A stretch of 64,000 nucleotides of DNA. It comes from Cladocopium goreaui. Taxonomy: Eukaryota; Sar; Dinophyceae; Suessiales; Symbiodiniaceae. The notes beneath the pieces were generated by a model. The model was not told the DNA's origin and searched no databases. It worked only from the letters and a program-made list of their open reading frames with translations. How positions within the stretch are numbered: the first letter of the stretch is position 1; each line of letters opens with the position of its first letter. The DNA lies in the NCBI GenBank assembly GCA_947184155.2, contig CAMXCT020000252.1:133312-197311 (forward strand), given 5' to 3'. This document shows, piece after piece, positions 23,703-33,252 of the stretch. The position numbers were made by a program, and so were the translations under genes.

Positions 23703-26700
23703 CCTTTTTATCCGGTGTGCAAAGAGGCTGCAAAATCTTTTTAACGGCAAGGTAAACCAACTCCCTAGAAACGGGCCTAACTGAAATTTCAGACATGCAA
23801 TTTCTGGAAGGGCCGTCGGCAATGTTACTCGCTGAGGGCACACGCGCGAACCATGAGTTGGTGCAGCTTTCATCTTCGAGCTTTAACAATTCGGCTACAA
23901 GGTCGGACCCTGGCTGAGTCCTAGCTCGCCCACTTATGGCAACATCTCTGGCTGAATTGTTATCAATGTAGAACACACAGGGTCGGTTTCGTAACCGGCG
24001 CTTCCACAAGACGAAACCAACAAGCAAGGCCAACATCTCCGCCTCGAAGATGACCGTGGACTTTCCTGGGTATCCAAGCATTCCTAACTCTTCGCTGGAA
24101 AGGCAGTAGGAAAAAGCTGCAACTTGCCTGCCATGGGCATCAAGCAAGACGCCCCCAAGGCCACACTGCCAACTCATGTCATCGGGGCTGAAGCTGGCGT
24201 CTGTAAAAACAAACATGGGGCTGTCCCAAGCAGGTGTGACGACTCGGGGTCTGGACGCTTTTAAACGTTCTCTGAAAACCCCCAGGAAGTGAGCCAGCGT
24301 CTCACCAACGTCGTCCCCATGATCAGAGTATGCATGGGTGGTCACAGCGTTCAAGCAGAGCTTTGCAGACCTTCCCCACAATTGGGAGTGGGCGAACTGC
24401 ATTCGACCCCGGAGTGACAAGGCGTCTTGGGCCGCCAGCTTTTTGGGTTTAAGCACTTGGGAGATGGTCTCAGTCAGCTCCGCTATGCGCTGGGGAGTGT
24501 TTGAAAACTTCACCTCACTGGAACCCCAGGACGACAAGTCAATCTCAACCCCTAGCGCCTTGAACTTTTTTGCGAACGGCAAATCCTTTTCGCCAGCAGA
24601 AACCGCCCAGCCAAGGAGTCTGAAAAACTGGTTTATCATGATGGATAAGGACTCGCTTTCAGCGGAGCGCGACAGCGTGATGAAGTCGTCGAAAAAGTTC
24701 GTCCACGGGATTGCCAACGCTTTGCATCCTAGCCACCAAATGGAGTGCGCCACCCTCAAAAAACCATAAACAGACTTTGAAGCCCCAAAGGGGAGCGCCT
24801 TCATGGAAAAGATCTTGGGACTGCGACTGTTAGGGTCGTAGACAGCGATGTAGGAAACCCAGCGGGAGCTGGGGGCTATACCAAGTTGTCGGTATGCGGC
24901 CGAGAGGTCAATAGTCTTTCCCATCCAATCGGCACAAGCAGACCCCCTCAGGAGTTCCATGCACAAGGCCGCGGCAACATCCAGAGTGTGCAACTTGGCT
25001 GAACACTCCACTTGGACCGTCGAGTTGACCCCTGAGGCACTGAAGTCATCTATCAAACGCACTTTCATCTTTTCGCCAGTGCCCTGCTTTATGCCAAAGC
25101 GTCTGCTAATAACAGCTGATTCAGGAAGGTCTTCAGGCGAGAGGGGACCCTCCAACCAGCCGCACTCCAACTCCTCCAAGGTCTTCGCAAAGACTTCGCC
25201 ATCGATGAAGTCATCCCCTGAAGACCTCACTGCCGACAACAGGCCAATCCGGGAGGCCCGAGCCGTCGTGGCCAACTCCGCCTCAGTAATCTTTGCAGGT
25301 TTGAAACCAGCCTCGAAAGAAGGTACAAAGCAGGTGGTACCAGAAAGCTCAATACCCCCCACGACTTCATCGAAGACCCCAACATCCGGGTATCCATACC
25401 AAGTCAACATTTCTTTCCAAAGGAGCAAACGTTTTGGAGCCAAAATGTCCCGCAGGCCATCAGGTAGACCCGCATGCAGCTTCTCTTCATCAGGGTTTAA
25501 GGCTTTGGCCCTGGACAGCCAATGCTTTAGTGCTTTTAAGCGGTGCTCCGTGATTTGCTTTACCGAGCTGGATGTTACCATGTCTACAGCTTCTTTTAGG
25601 GCTGCGGGCAATCTGGACTCGGAGCCGACAGGATGGCCTGCAAGAACTGCTTTTTGGATAAATTGCTCAGTAGTGTGGAAAACTCCAAATGATAGCCTTT
25701 TGTATCCAGGCTGGCAAATTTTAACCCCATTTTGGTTATCCCCCCCATTTAACCGGCGTGGTTTTTTAAGGAGGCAGGCTCCGGCTGGGATGTTTTGCCA
25801 AACTTCGGTCAGGCATTCACCAGGAGCAACCGGGGGGGTGCTAGATGTTGGGATGTCAACGTCAATAAAAGTCCGAAATTCAGAGACTAAAGGGGGCAGT
25901 TTACTGGATTTTGGCTGGGTGCCGGTGACCGAACGCAAATGTTGGTACGACATTTCATCAGGCAGGTTGAGCTCACCAGCAGGAGGCACCCATCCCTGGG
26001 AAACTGCATGCTCGGCTAAATAAAAGGCGATGTGGAACGCCAGCTTCATTGGGTAGGCTGTCTCTTCTGCGGTGGAGAAAGAGAGCCCATTATTAATTAA
26101 ACCCCAGGGTTTGTGCCTATGATGGGGGCCTATGCCGGGGCAGAGATTATTTAGCTGGTGCATGGTGGTGGTGTTATGGGCCAGGGCAGTCCATTTTGGT
26201 CGCTCGGACCCATATGCGCATGCCTGATGGATGGTAAAGGAAAGCAAAGGCTTCAGCGGGGCGAAAAAGGAGGTTCGCCAATACAAAGATGAACGTGGGT
26301 TCTCAATGCACACGACCTTGCCCAATGCTATGCATTCTAATGAAACACGGGTAATGAAGGCATAGAGAATGTTGGCGGACTGGATTCTGCGTTGGTCAAG
26401 GTCGGACATGTCTCCTACACCATCTGGAAATTCATCTGAACGCAAGGGCTTTGGGCCTGGAACATATCGGCCATTTTGCAACCGCACGGGTATGCCACGT
26501 GCACGGCTGCAGGTTCCGCACGGAGGAGCAGCGAAGATTCCTAGGCAATTTGGGGAGCGGATCCAACGCATGCAAAGCTCTTGCCCCTCTGCAGTTGTGA
26601 GGTCTACGGTAAGTAGGCGCCCTGAGTTTCTGGCACGTTTATGATCGACACCAAATGAGGACTTCAGGCCCAAAAACTGTAAACAGGATGTAACACGTGC

Positions 26701-27042
26701 AGAGCCTGCACAAACTTCAACAAAAAATGGGTCTTTGGAATCAACTGGAGGTGGATTGAGACTTGTGGATGCGCTTTCCTGTACAGGCGGACATGTTGAA
26801 TTATGTGAAAAAGGAACATCACTCACAGGCTTCACTGTGGGTGCTGTCGGAAAAACTTTCTGAAAAACGGGCTCCAAGTTGAATTCATCTGCTGGAGAAT
26901 TTGAATCCGTTTCATCCGCACTAGAACTGGCATGGCATGAAGGCTTTTGCTTTTTCTGAGGCTCAGGCAAATCGACTGTTTCGCAGGTTGATTTGCGCTT
27001 AAGAGCGCGGCCACAGCTCTGGTGCTCACATGGGGCCGTTTG
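23665..27042 (-). CDS. pol: YR-element polymerase: methyltransferase-like, RT and RNase H
   Basis: Same frame as gag. A single TGA (27043-27045) separates them, and no ATG opens the pol frame near its start, so readthrough of that stop is the likely route. After a polar linker, a cytosine-methyltransferase-like module occupies roughly residues 80-290 from 26970: FVEVCAGSARVT (motif I), APPCGTCSRARG (Pro-Cys motif IV) and CIENPRSSLYW (motif VI), then a C...H-rich tail. RT follows with IDLSAAYRQLGI and TNFFDDFI (about residue 757), then RNase H with FTDAS, FEAEM, YIDNNSA and NIADGPSR. All catalytic acids are present and the frame is intact over 1,100 codons, so this copy could be functional. 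DIRS elements are known for carrying Dam-like adenine methyltransferases; this one looks like the cytosine type. Confidence 0.9.
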   Translation of the reverse strand, partial: QTAPCEHQSCGRALKRKSTCETVDLPEPQKKQKPSCHASSSADETDSNSPADEFNLEPVFQKVFPTAPTVKPVSDVPFSHNSTCPPVQESASTSLNPPPVDSKDPFFVEVCAGSARVTSCLQFLGLKSSFGVDHKRARNSGRLLTVDLTTAEGQELCMRWIRSPNCLGIFAAPPCGTCSRARGIPVRLQNGRYVPGPKPLRSDEFPDGVGDMSDLDQRRIQSANILYAFITRVSLECIALGKVVCIENPRSSLYWRTSFFAPLKPLLSFTIHQACAYGSERPKWTALAHNTTTMHQLNNLCPGIGPHHRHKPWGLINNGLSFSTAEETAYPMKLAFHIAFYLAEHAVSQGWVPPAGELNLPDEMSYQHLRSVTGTQPKSSKLPPLVSEFRTFIDVDIPTSSTPPVAPGECLTEVWQNIPAGACLLKKPRRLNGGDNQNGVKICQPGYKRLSFGVFHTTEQFIQKAVLAGHPVGSESRLPAALKEAVDMVTSSSVKQITEHRLKALKHWLSRAKALNPDEEKLHAGLPDGLRDILAPKRLLLWKEMLTWYGYPDVGVFDEVVGGIELSGTTCFVPSFEAGFKPAKITEAELATTARASRIGLLSAVRSSGDDFIDGEVFAKTLEELECGWLEGPLSPEDLPESAVISRRFGIKQGTGEKMKVRLIDDFSASGVNSTVQVECSAKLHTLDVAAALCMELLRGSACADWMGKTIDLSAAYRQLGIAPSSRWVSYIAVYDPNSRSPKIFSMKALPFGASKSVYGFLRVAHSIWWLGCKALAIPWTNFFDDFITLSRSAESESLSIMINQFFRLLGWAVSAGEKDLPFAKKFKALGVEIDLSSWGSSEVKFSNTPQRIAELTETISQVLKPKKLAAQDALSLRGRMQFAHSQLWGRSAKLCLNAVTTHAYSDHGDDVGETLAHFLGVFRERLKASRPRVVTPAWDSPMFVFTDASFSPDDMSWQCGLGGVLLDAHGRQVAAFSYCLSSEELGMLGYPGKSTVIFEAEMLALLVGFVLWKRRLRNRPCVFYIDNNSARDVAISGRARTQPGSDLVAELLKLEDESCTNSWFARVPSASNIADGPSRNCMSEISVRPVSRELVYLAVKKILQPLCTPDKKGDDAFSGGDVDV

Positions 27043-28266
27043 TCAGGCCTTCTTATGATCCAACATGCAATGCTGCCCATAGCAAATCGCACACACGTGG
27101 TAACCTTTTCGGCATCTGGAATTTTCGATGGGCTCTTTGCACTTTCTCAGCGAGAAGTCAAAGCAAATGGGATCACCTGTGGGGGTTGATGCAGTTCCGC
27201 CCGCCTCTCTGATTTCACGCGGGATGCGTTGATCGGCTTTGCCTTTTCCTTTCCCTTTTCCTTTGGATCCATAGGGCTTGAATCTATTCGAGCCCTTCCG
27301 GTTTCCTTTTGCAGGCTGAGGCTTGTTTGCCGGGGTTCCGGGCTGAGCAGCGGGCTTAGCAACTGGCTTGGAAGCCACAGGAAGCAACGTGAAGCTGACT
27401 TCGTATGATTTAAGAGCTTCTTCCAACTTTGAGTCCAAAGCAAGGACCCCAGCTGCGTCAGGCCTGGGTTTGGTGTTCACCTCGATGAGACTGCACCAAG
27501 CTGCTCGATCAGCGGCTAACAACTGCGACACACTGCACCTGTTGTACCCGGCTGGCGGGTCTCTGTTCAAATGGCTGAACAACATCTGGACATACCGATC
27601 GTGTTTGGAAAATGACATGATCCCAGCGAAGTCAAGGGCTAGGCCGCGGCGCTTAAAGGATTCCAAGGCTTGGTACGAAGATTGCACTGTTGCTTCGTGA
27701 TCCATCTCTTTGTCTTTCAAAACGATTTTGGAGGCCTCAACTTCCAGCAGTTTCAATGGTGTCTTCGTGGTCATGGATAACTCTGTCAAGCGGCTGTAAC
27801 ATTTTTCCAACGGGATGTATCTCAAAATGTTTTGATCATATATTTGGCTGGCTGTGTCAAGCAAGGCATGGCAAGGTTCCGTATGGCCTTCAATGAGCAC
27901 ACCTGAAAGTCGATTTCGCAGGTTTGCTAATCTGGCTTCTTTTTCCGCTTGTGGGACCTTTTTGGCGGCCAACGGATCTGGGTTGGTGACCTGGTCCTTC
28001 AAAAGTGCCAACAGTTGAGTCTGGGATTCGAACAGCAGCCCCTTTAATGAGGCAACTCCACCAATGGTGGCTGTGGGGTCCATCTGTCTGACCCATTGCG
28101 TGAAATCATCATTTGCAATTGGTTGTCCGGGTTGGCCGTATGCATATGCGAGCGATGAAATCGTGCTCACACCAGAATTTTTCAAGGCTAACCTCAGGGC
28201 TTGCGGCACACCCACTTGGTCAAGGCGTAGGTCAAACTGAGCTTCAGAGTCAACAATGGATGTCAT
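27043..28266 (-). CDS. gag: YR-element Gag-like protein with C-terminal zinc fingers
   Basis: ATG at 28266, TGA at 27043, 407 residues. A helical N-terminal and middle region is followed by a basic Lys/Gly-rich tract (KGKGKGKGKA) and a Cys/His cluster (CFDFSLRKC...CRKGYHVCAICYGQHC...H), typical of nucleic-acid-binding Gag tails. The stop is followed directly by CAA and an open frame in phase leading to the methyltransferase-RT. It should coat the element RNA. It lies between the recombinase gene upstream and pol downstream. Confidence 0.85.
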   Translation of the reverse strand: MTSIVDSEAQFDLRLDQVGVPQALRLALKNSGVSTISSLAYAYGQPGQPIANDDFTQWVRQMDPTATIGGVASLKGLLFESQTQLLALLKDQVTNPDPLAAKKVPQAEKEARLANLRNRLSGVLIEGHTEPCHALLDTASQIYDQNILRYIPLEKCYSRLTELSMTTKTPLKLLEVEASKIVLKDKEMDHEATVQSSYQALESFKRRGLALDFAGIMSFSKHDRYVQMLFSHLNRDPPAGYNRCSVSQLLAADRAAWCSLIEVNTKPRPDAAGVLALDSKLEEALKSYEVSFTLLPVASKPVAKPAAQPGTPANKPQPAKGNRKGSNRFKPYGSKGKGKGKGKADQRIPREIREAGGTASTPTGDPICFDFSLRKCKEPIENSRCRKGYHVCAICYGQHCMLDHKKA

Positions 28267-28440
28267 AGCGGCAAGTGATGCAAAACAGGCTTTGGAAATA
28301 TATGATTTTTTTTTTTGGTATCATGTGAAACATGGCAAATCCACTGGAAAAGTTGTTTTGCATGAAAAAACACAGAGGCATGTGAAGCATGCAGCATGAA
28401 TTCTTGAACCAACAGGGTGGCGGCTTGCCAATCAATCCAT

Positions 28441-28584
28441 GAGGTACATCCCTCGCATGCGGTTTTGCTCACAGGACTCACAAACGATTCCAAGATGCTC
28501 ACTGAGGTACATCCCTCAAAGGAGGCTTTGATTTTCACAAAAAATCACAAAGGAATTCATGATTCTAATGGAGGTGCATCCCTC
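28441..28584 (-). repeat. Three copies of a small palindromic word between YR and gag
   Basis: GAGGTACATCCCTC at 28441-28454 and 28504-28517, and GAGGTGCATCCCTC at 28571-28584, spaced 63 and 67 bases. Each can fold as a short hairpin (GAGG/CCTC). They fill the gap between the recombinase stop (28696) and the gag start (28266), where an internal promoter, processing or translation signal would be needed. Confidence 0.6.
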
Positions 28585-28695
28585 ACTCAAATAAAATTAA
28601 GTGGAAGCAACAACGCAACAATGTGGCGGCATGCCATTGTTTTTTCCCTCACATGCACATGAGGTCACCGTTTCACAACATCGTTTTGATGTTCA

Positions 28696-30942
28696 TCACT
28701 TTCGATTGCACGACTTGCACAAAATGTTCCATGCTGTGGCCTCTGTGCATGGGCCGTAGGTCTCAGTCAACCTTTTTCCACAAACGGTGAACTTGATGCC
28801 TTCAACTTCATTTCCATCAAAACGGTGAATCAAGTGAGATTTGGAATGAACGAACCAAGCCTGGCCATCAGGTATTTTCGCTCTGAACCTTTTGACACGG
28901 ACGACCGGTTCATCAGCATCAGACTCATCTGAGGTCAAGGCACCACTTGAGTCAGTAGAAGAAGACTGCTCACCATCGCTGTGATAGATTTCAGGAGCTC
29001 CTGGCGCCTCTTCGCCCAATGCATTTTGGCCGACTGCATCCACTGTCTGTTCAACCGGTTCGATGCCACCTCCAGAGAAATCAAGGAGTTCACTCACCCC
29101 ACTGGCCTGATCAGCAAAATGGTCAGCAGATCCCTGCGAACCCTCAGGAGCCACGCTGCAAGCCTTGTCGGCTTCTCCACCTGCAACGGGATCGCAGAAA
29201 AATTCAGATCGCTGAGAGTCGGGCAAAAATCTTCCCTCGGCGATGGCATCGATCACCTTTTGCAATTCGGCCGTCGGAGCACACGCCAAGTCCCTGGAGT
29301 AAATGGCATATGTTTCATTAAGGCTTGATGCATGTCTCCCCAGGAGCGATCGGATGGCGGGGCTCAAACCATAGCGGGCACACCATGAAAGGGTCGTAGC
29401 TTTTAAGCTATGGCTTGATATGATTTCAGACTCCGAGCCAGGCAATGGGTCAGGGGACTCAACAAACCTTCTGAGCATTGCTGAAACTTCTGAAGCCCTA
29501 AGTCCGCGCTGCATGAAACCAAAGGCATTGTCTGATGGGGCTCTAAGCAGTGGTCCATCAATGGGAGTGCTTAACAAGGCACCGACAGACGAAAGGGCTT
29601 GCAAGGCATCGGCGACCCAGACACTTCCATCAACCCCTCTGGCCGGGATGACTATCGGCAGGAGTCGGGCTTTCAACATGGCCGTACGACCTGTTTTGTG
29701 ATTGCAGGTCTGGATGGTTACAAAGCCACCGGACTCTGAGAAATCAGGTTCCACTGAGTGAATCATCAGCAGGTCGCTGTTGCGACACCTCCCATAAAGA
29801 GCAAAGAGAATATATGCAATGACGGCCCGATCGACGGCATGTCTGCTCTGGTCTCTGAGAGCTCTGTGGAGGCCCTTCACTTGAGAAACGGTTAAAACCA
29901 TGGCTTGCTTCAGAATGCGTTTCTTTGCCAACATGATTTCGCAAATGCCGACCAGCCTCCTGCTGGAGAGGGTAGGCCCGAGCCCATCAAAGCCTAGCAA
30001 GAAATGGGCAAACCTGAAGGCGGAGAGAGCGGCGCTACCTTTTGTGGCAGGTGCTGCACTCTCTCGCAAGTGTTGCAAGTACCTCCATATGCACTCTTCA
30101 CTAAAAGGTTTGATGTCAGTCCAGCAAGTTTTGTCATACCACCTTAAAAATGAAAGCAATGCATTCGCTCTCTTCACCAAAGTGGCAGGGGCTCTTGCGC
30201 CAACGACGGCTTCGACAATGGCAGGGGCTCCAACCCTTTGCATTGTTTCGTCACCCAAGGCAAGGATGTGCCTCCCTGTGACACTGCAGTCTAAGTCATG
30301 GCGGAGCACTACCAAAATTTTGTTAACTGCAGTTAAGTGAAGCTTTGATTGCATCTCAACAAAATGTCCATCGTCTGCTGAACCGACGCATCTTGAAAAA
30401 ACAGGGCAAGCGTCAGAGAACTGAGCGGCTTTTGCAACCTCCTCTGCAACCATCTGGGGTTCCGGCTCAGCGTCGAAGTTGCAGAAAGCTCCAATGGGCA
30501 TTGTGGGAACCAAAGATTGTGGAAAAGGCTCATCACTGAATATGTCTTTAAAAATCCCTGTCTCCCATGGCAAAACGATATCCGTAGCTTGGCAGTTGGT
30601 TAACAAGGCTCTAGAGAACATCGCATTGTGAGTTGATAAAGACAAGGTAGGCTGGCTATCAGCTGCAGTCGAACTCTGAGGAAAACTCAAGGTGCCTGGT
30701 CCAATGGCTCCTTCCATCGAGGTGTCACCATGCGCATGAAAGGTGACGTTCGCTTCACCACCTGGACAAGTCGGGGGACGGTCATCATGGGCATGTCTAA
30801 CATCAATATCATCCGAAGCAAGTGGAAATTCACCCATCGATTCAAAGTCGATTGCGTCACCATCGAATCTGTGTCCAACGGAAAAATCTTGGTCAATGTC
30901 AGTCTCATCCAGGGCAGAACTGTCGCATTGTGTTGCATCCAT
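28696..30942 (-). CDS. Tyrosine recombinase of the YR retrotransposon
   Basis: ATG at 30942, 748 residues. The acidic N-terminal 200 residues have no motif. Next comes a core-binding-like helical region (KRANALLSFLRWYDK), then the catalytic domain: YGRCRNSDL with the box I Arg (about residue 380), HSLKAT in the place of HxxR (about 507, Lys for Arg) and LLGRHAS...ETYAIYSRDL giving the His and nucleophile Tyr (about 544). The C-terminal tail is acidic and then has a CxxC-type end. It should insert the circular cDNA by site-specific recombination. Unusually it is encoded first, ahead of gag; in most DIRS and Ngaro elements it comes last or overlaps RT. Confidence 0.85.
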   Translation of the reverse strand: MDATQCDSSALDETDIDQDFSVGHRFDGDAIDFESMGEFPLASDDIDVRHAHDDRPPTCPGGEANVTFHAHGDTSMEGAIGPGTLSFPQSSTAADSQPTLSLSTHNAMFSRALLTNCQATDIVLPWETGIFKDIFSDEPFPQSLVPTMPIGAFCNFDAEPEPQMVAEEVAKAAQFSDACPVFSRCVGSADDGHFVEMQSKLHLTAVNKILVVLRHDLDCSVTGRHILALGDETMQRVGAPAIVEAVVGARAPATLVKRANALLSFLRWYDKTCWTDIKPFSEECIWRYLQHLRESAAPATKGSAALSAFRFAHFLLGFDGLGPTLSSRRLVGICEIMLAKKRILKQAMVLTVSQVKGLHRALRDQSRHAVDRAVIAYILFALYGRCRNSDLLMIHSVEPDFSESGGFVTIQTCNHKTGRTAMLKARLLPIVIPARGVDGSVWVADALQALSSVGALLSTPIDGPLLRAPSDNAFGFMQRGLRASEVSAMLRRFVESPDPLPGSESEIISSHSLKATTLSWCARYGLSPAIRSLLGRHASSLNETYAIYSRDLACAPTAELQKVIDAIAEGRFLPDSQRSEFFCDPVAGGEADKACSVAPEGSQGSADHFADQASGVSELLDFSGGGIEPVEQTVDAVGQNALGEEAPGAPEIYHSDGEQSSSTDSSGALTSDESDADEPVVRVKRFRAKIPDGQAWFVHSKSHLIHRFDGNEVEGIKFTVCGKRLTETYGPCTEATAWNILCKSCNRK

Positions 30943-31197
30943 CACTGGGTGTCCAAAAAAAAACTTGAATGCACTCGCACAAGTCCCAAATTGTGAAGAA
31001 ACCCCCAGTTATCCGTAGAGAAGCCAAAGGAAACACATGAGCCAGCCAAGCAGGAATGTGAAGACAATGGAGACCAAATGCAGCACAAAGTGTAAATTGA
31101 AATGACAAAATCTGCCACACTGAGGTCGCGATGAACCCAGGGTGATCTGGGTGGCCACGGCAACGCGCCCACGCTGTTGAGCGCTCATTGGCGCCCC

Positions 31198-31538
31198 ACA
31201 GGCAAACTTGAGATGACAAAACTTCATCGTGGGTGATTATTCGGCATGAATGTAACCAATTTTGGAAGGTGAAACATGTCTTAAGTGTCAAGAAACAACA
31301 CAGCGAACTCAAGAAAAGTCACAACAATACAAAGACCAAACCGTGCAGCTACAAAAACTAAACCAAGGAACATGTTTCACCACAGGTGTGAAGGTGGCAA
31401 GAGGTTTTGTTTTGACTGCCCTTCTGTTTATTTACATTTGTTTAAGGTGTGTACTTCGTGGCCCAATTTTTTTTTTTTTAAATTATTTTCTTTCCGTTCG
31501 GCCAATTTAAGGCGCTATCAATTTTATTGACAGCAAGC
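31198..31538 (-). repeat. A1 terminal repeat
   Basis: 341 bp matching A2. Its outer edge (31538) is the insertion junction with the upstream part of the giant gene. Confidence 0.9.
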
Positions 31539-33190
31539 GTCCCAAATAGAGCCGCAGCCAGCGGCAACCAGCCAAATTGGGCCAGCTCAGCGAGACTGCT
31601 GGGCATTCTTTTCTTGGCAGTACTGCCAAACCCATGCAGAATCACAGGCCGCATGTAGTTTGGCTCAATTGTCATGGCTTGGTACATCTTGTCTCCCGGT
31701 AGTACTCGTACGCTGACTTCACCCGGCAGCAGGCTAAGGGTCGGAAGGGCTCCTTGCTCATAGGCAGGCCGAGCCCATTTGTGGAAGTTGGGTTGTCTAC
31801 CTTGGTAGCCATCAAGGATTCTCCGTAGATGACCGTGGCGCGGCCAGACTCCAGAGGCTGGGACCGGAAAAGTGACTAATCCAGACCACTGGCCCAACAC
31901 ACTCCACGCATGGCACCAATCTGCAGTAACCCGGGTGGACGTGCCAAGCAGAGGAGAGCCAAGTAATCCACTAGCAACTGCTTGCTCAACGTCCGCAGGT
32001 GGATATGTAGTAGCAAGGTAGGCTTCGACATGTCTATGATAGGCACGAGTAATGTCGTGAGCTATTTCGTCAGGATCCGTGTCCGAGTCCTCCAAGGCTG
32101 TGACAGGTACAGGGCTCTCATGACCCGAAGCTAATACAATGACCAGACCCGCATTGATTTCAGTGAATGCCTCGCTCACAAGGATGACTCCTTTGGGCCT
32201 ACACGCACTGGCAGTTTCATCCACGTCTGATTTGTCCTTCCGGGTAGGTTTAGTTGACCCAGCCGGGGAAGAGTCAGTGCTGCTAGACGTCGCCCGCCGA
32301 GACATGCGGGGACTCGGGTCTGGTGACCCACCATAGTCAACTTCATCTGACAGATCGGCACCATAGGTAAGTGGCGGAGCTCGTAGCGGGTCAGCTGTTC
32401 GGACAGCAATATGGTCAGCACTATGTGATCTGGACAGCTTCGATGGTGGGCCAGGTTGCTGCATATCCCTGCCCGTGTCCACAGAGCGCGCACGTTTGTG
32501 CGATGATGCAATGGGACTTGGCAGTTTGCTTTTGGCAACTTTGCTTGGCGTAGCTGGGAGGGTTGGATCAGTGCTCGCTAGCCAAAGTTCTCGTATCTCA
32601 AAGAGGGTCACAGGCACACAATCGCTGTCAATCAGTGCAAAGTTGATGGTCGGAAAGAGGAATACACAAGCATCAAGGATGTACGTCCCAGCCCATGTCG
32701 GGTGTACCTTGTGAAGACCCGTGTCAGCCGAAATGTGGACAAAGACAACTGTGGTGAGTTCACCATATGGACCGACATATCGTAGCCGTTCTTTCCACCA
32801 AGCAGCGACCATTGGCCAATGGCTGAGTCCAGGCACAGACTTGACCTTGTCTGATTGCAGATCCCGATTGTCCGTCACCAGATATACCGTGTGGTAGGGC
32901 AGAAACGCTGAGCTCTGACTAACCAACCATCGGTACAACTTGTGCCAATCCGGTCCAGGTAAGGCTTCGCTCCCGTCGACCGTGGCAATTTCATAGTCAT
33001 GCCGATCCGGTGCAGCTGTCTTCTTATGGGGGTCTCCAAATCGCCAGTGCTGCTCAATCGATACATTCAGCCCGTATTCAGTCGAAATGCTCTTGTGCTG
33101 TTCGATTGCGTAGAGCAAGTCAAAGAAGCTGATATTTGGGTTCTTTTCGTACCAAGACTTCGTAACCTGTTCTCTAGAGAGCAGAGACAT
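31539..33190 (-). CDS. Giant gene, 5' part: glycosyltransferase-like domain
   Basis: ATG at 33190, 63 bases downstream of a leader hairpin. It encodes about 550 residues before the retrotransposon junction. A conserved block near residues 60-205 ends in FALIDSDCVPVTLFEI, whose Asp-Ser-Asp has the DxD form of GT-A glycosyltransferases. A Ser/Pro-rich linker follows, then EAFTEINAGLVIVLASG and a conserved region ending in GWLPLAAALFGT. The protein then continues at 21814 with QEWKPQWLHP. The 571-codon ORF seen here ends only because it runs into repeat A1. I associate this domain set with large dinoflagellate proteins, but the enzyme activity is inferred from the DxD motif alone. Confidence 0.7.
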
Positions 33191-33252
33191 CACTCTATGA
33201 ATTCCTGGGCAACTGATTTGGCTGTAGAAAAGAAGAGCGGGGGAGGGAGGGA

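Larger units (their letters stand above)
21815..31538 (-). mobile_element. Tyrosine-recombinase retrotransposon (PAT/Ngaro-like split direct repeats)
   Basis: Sense order is A1 (31538-31198), YR gene, gag, in-frame stop, MT-RT-RNase H, B1 (23702-23316), A2 (23315-22975), a 773-bp spacer with an ORF, and B2 (22201-21815). A1 and A2 are both 341 bp; B1 and B2 are both 387 bp and look identical. A1...B1A2...B2 is the split-direct-repeat plan of PAT/Ngaro elements, with an extra insert between A2 and B2. The element sits in a coding exon of the giant gene. Cutting between 31539 and 21814 gives an unbroken frame (ALFGT then QEWKPQWLHP), with no obvious target duplication, as expected for recombinase integration. 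Confidence 0.9.
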
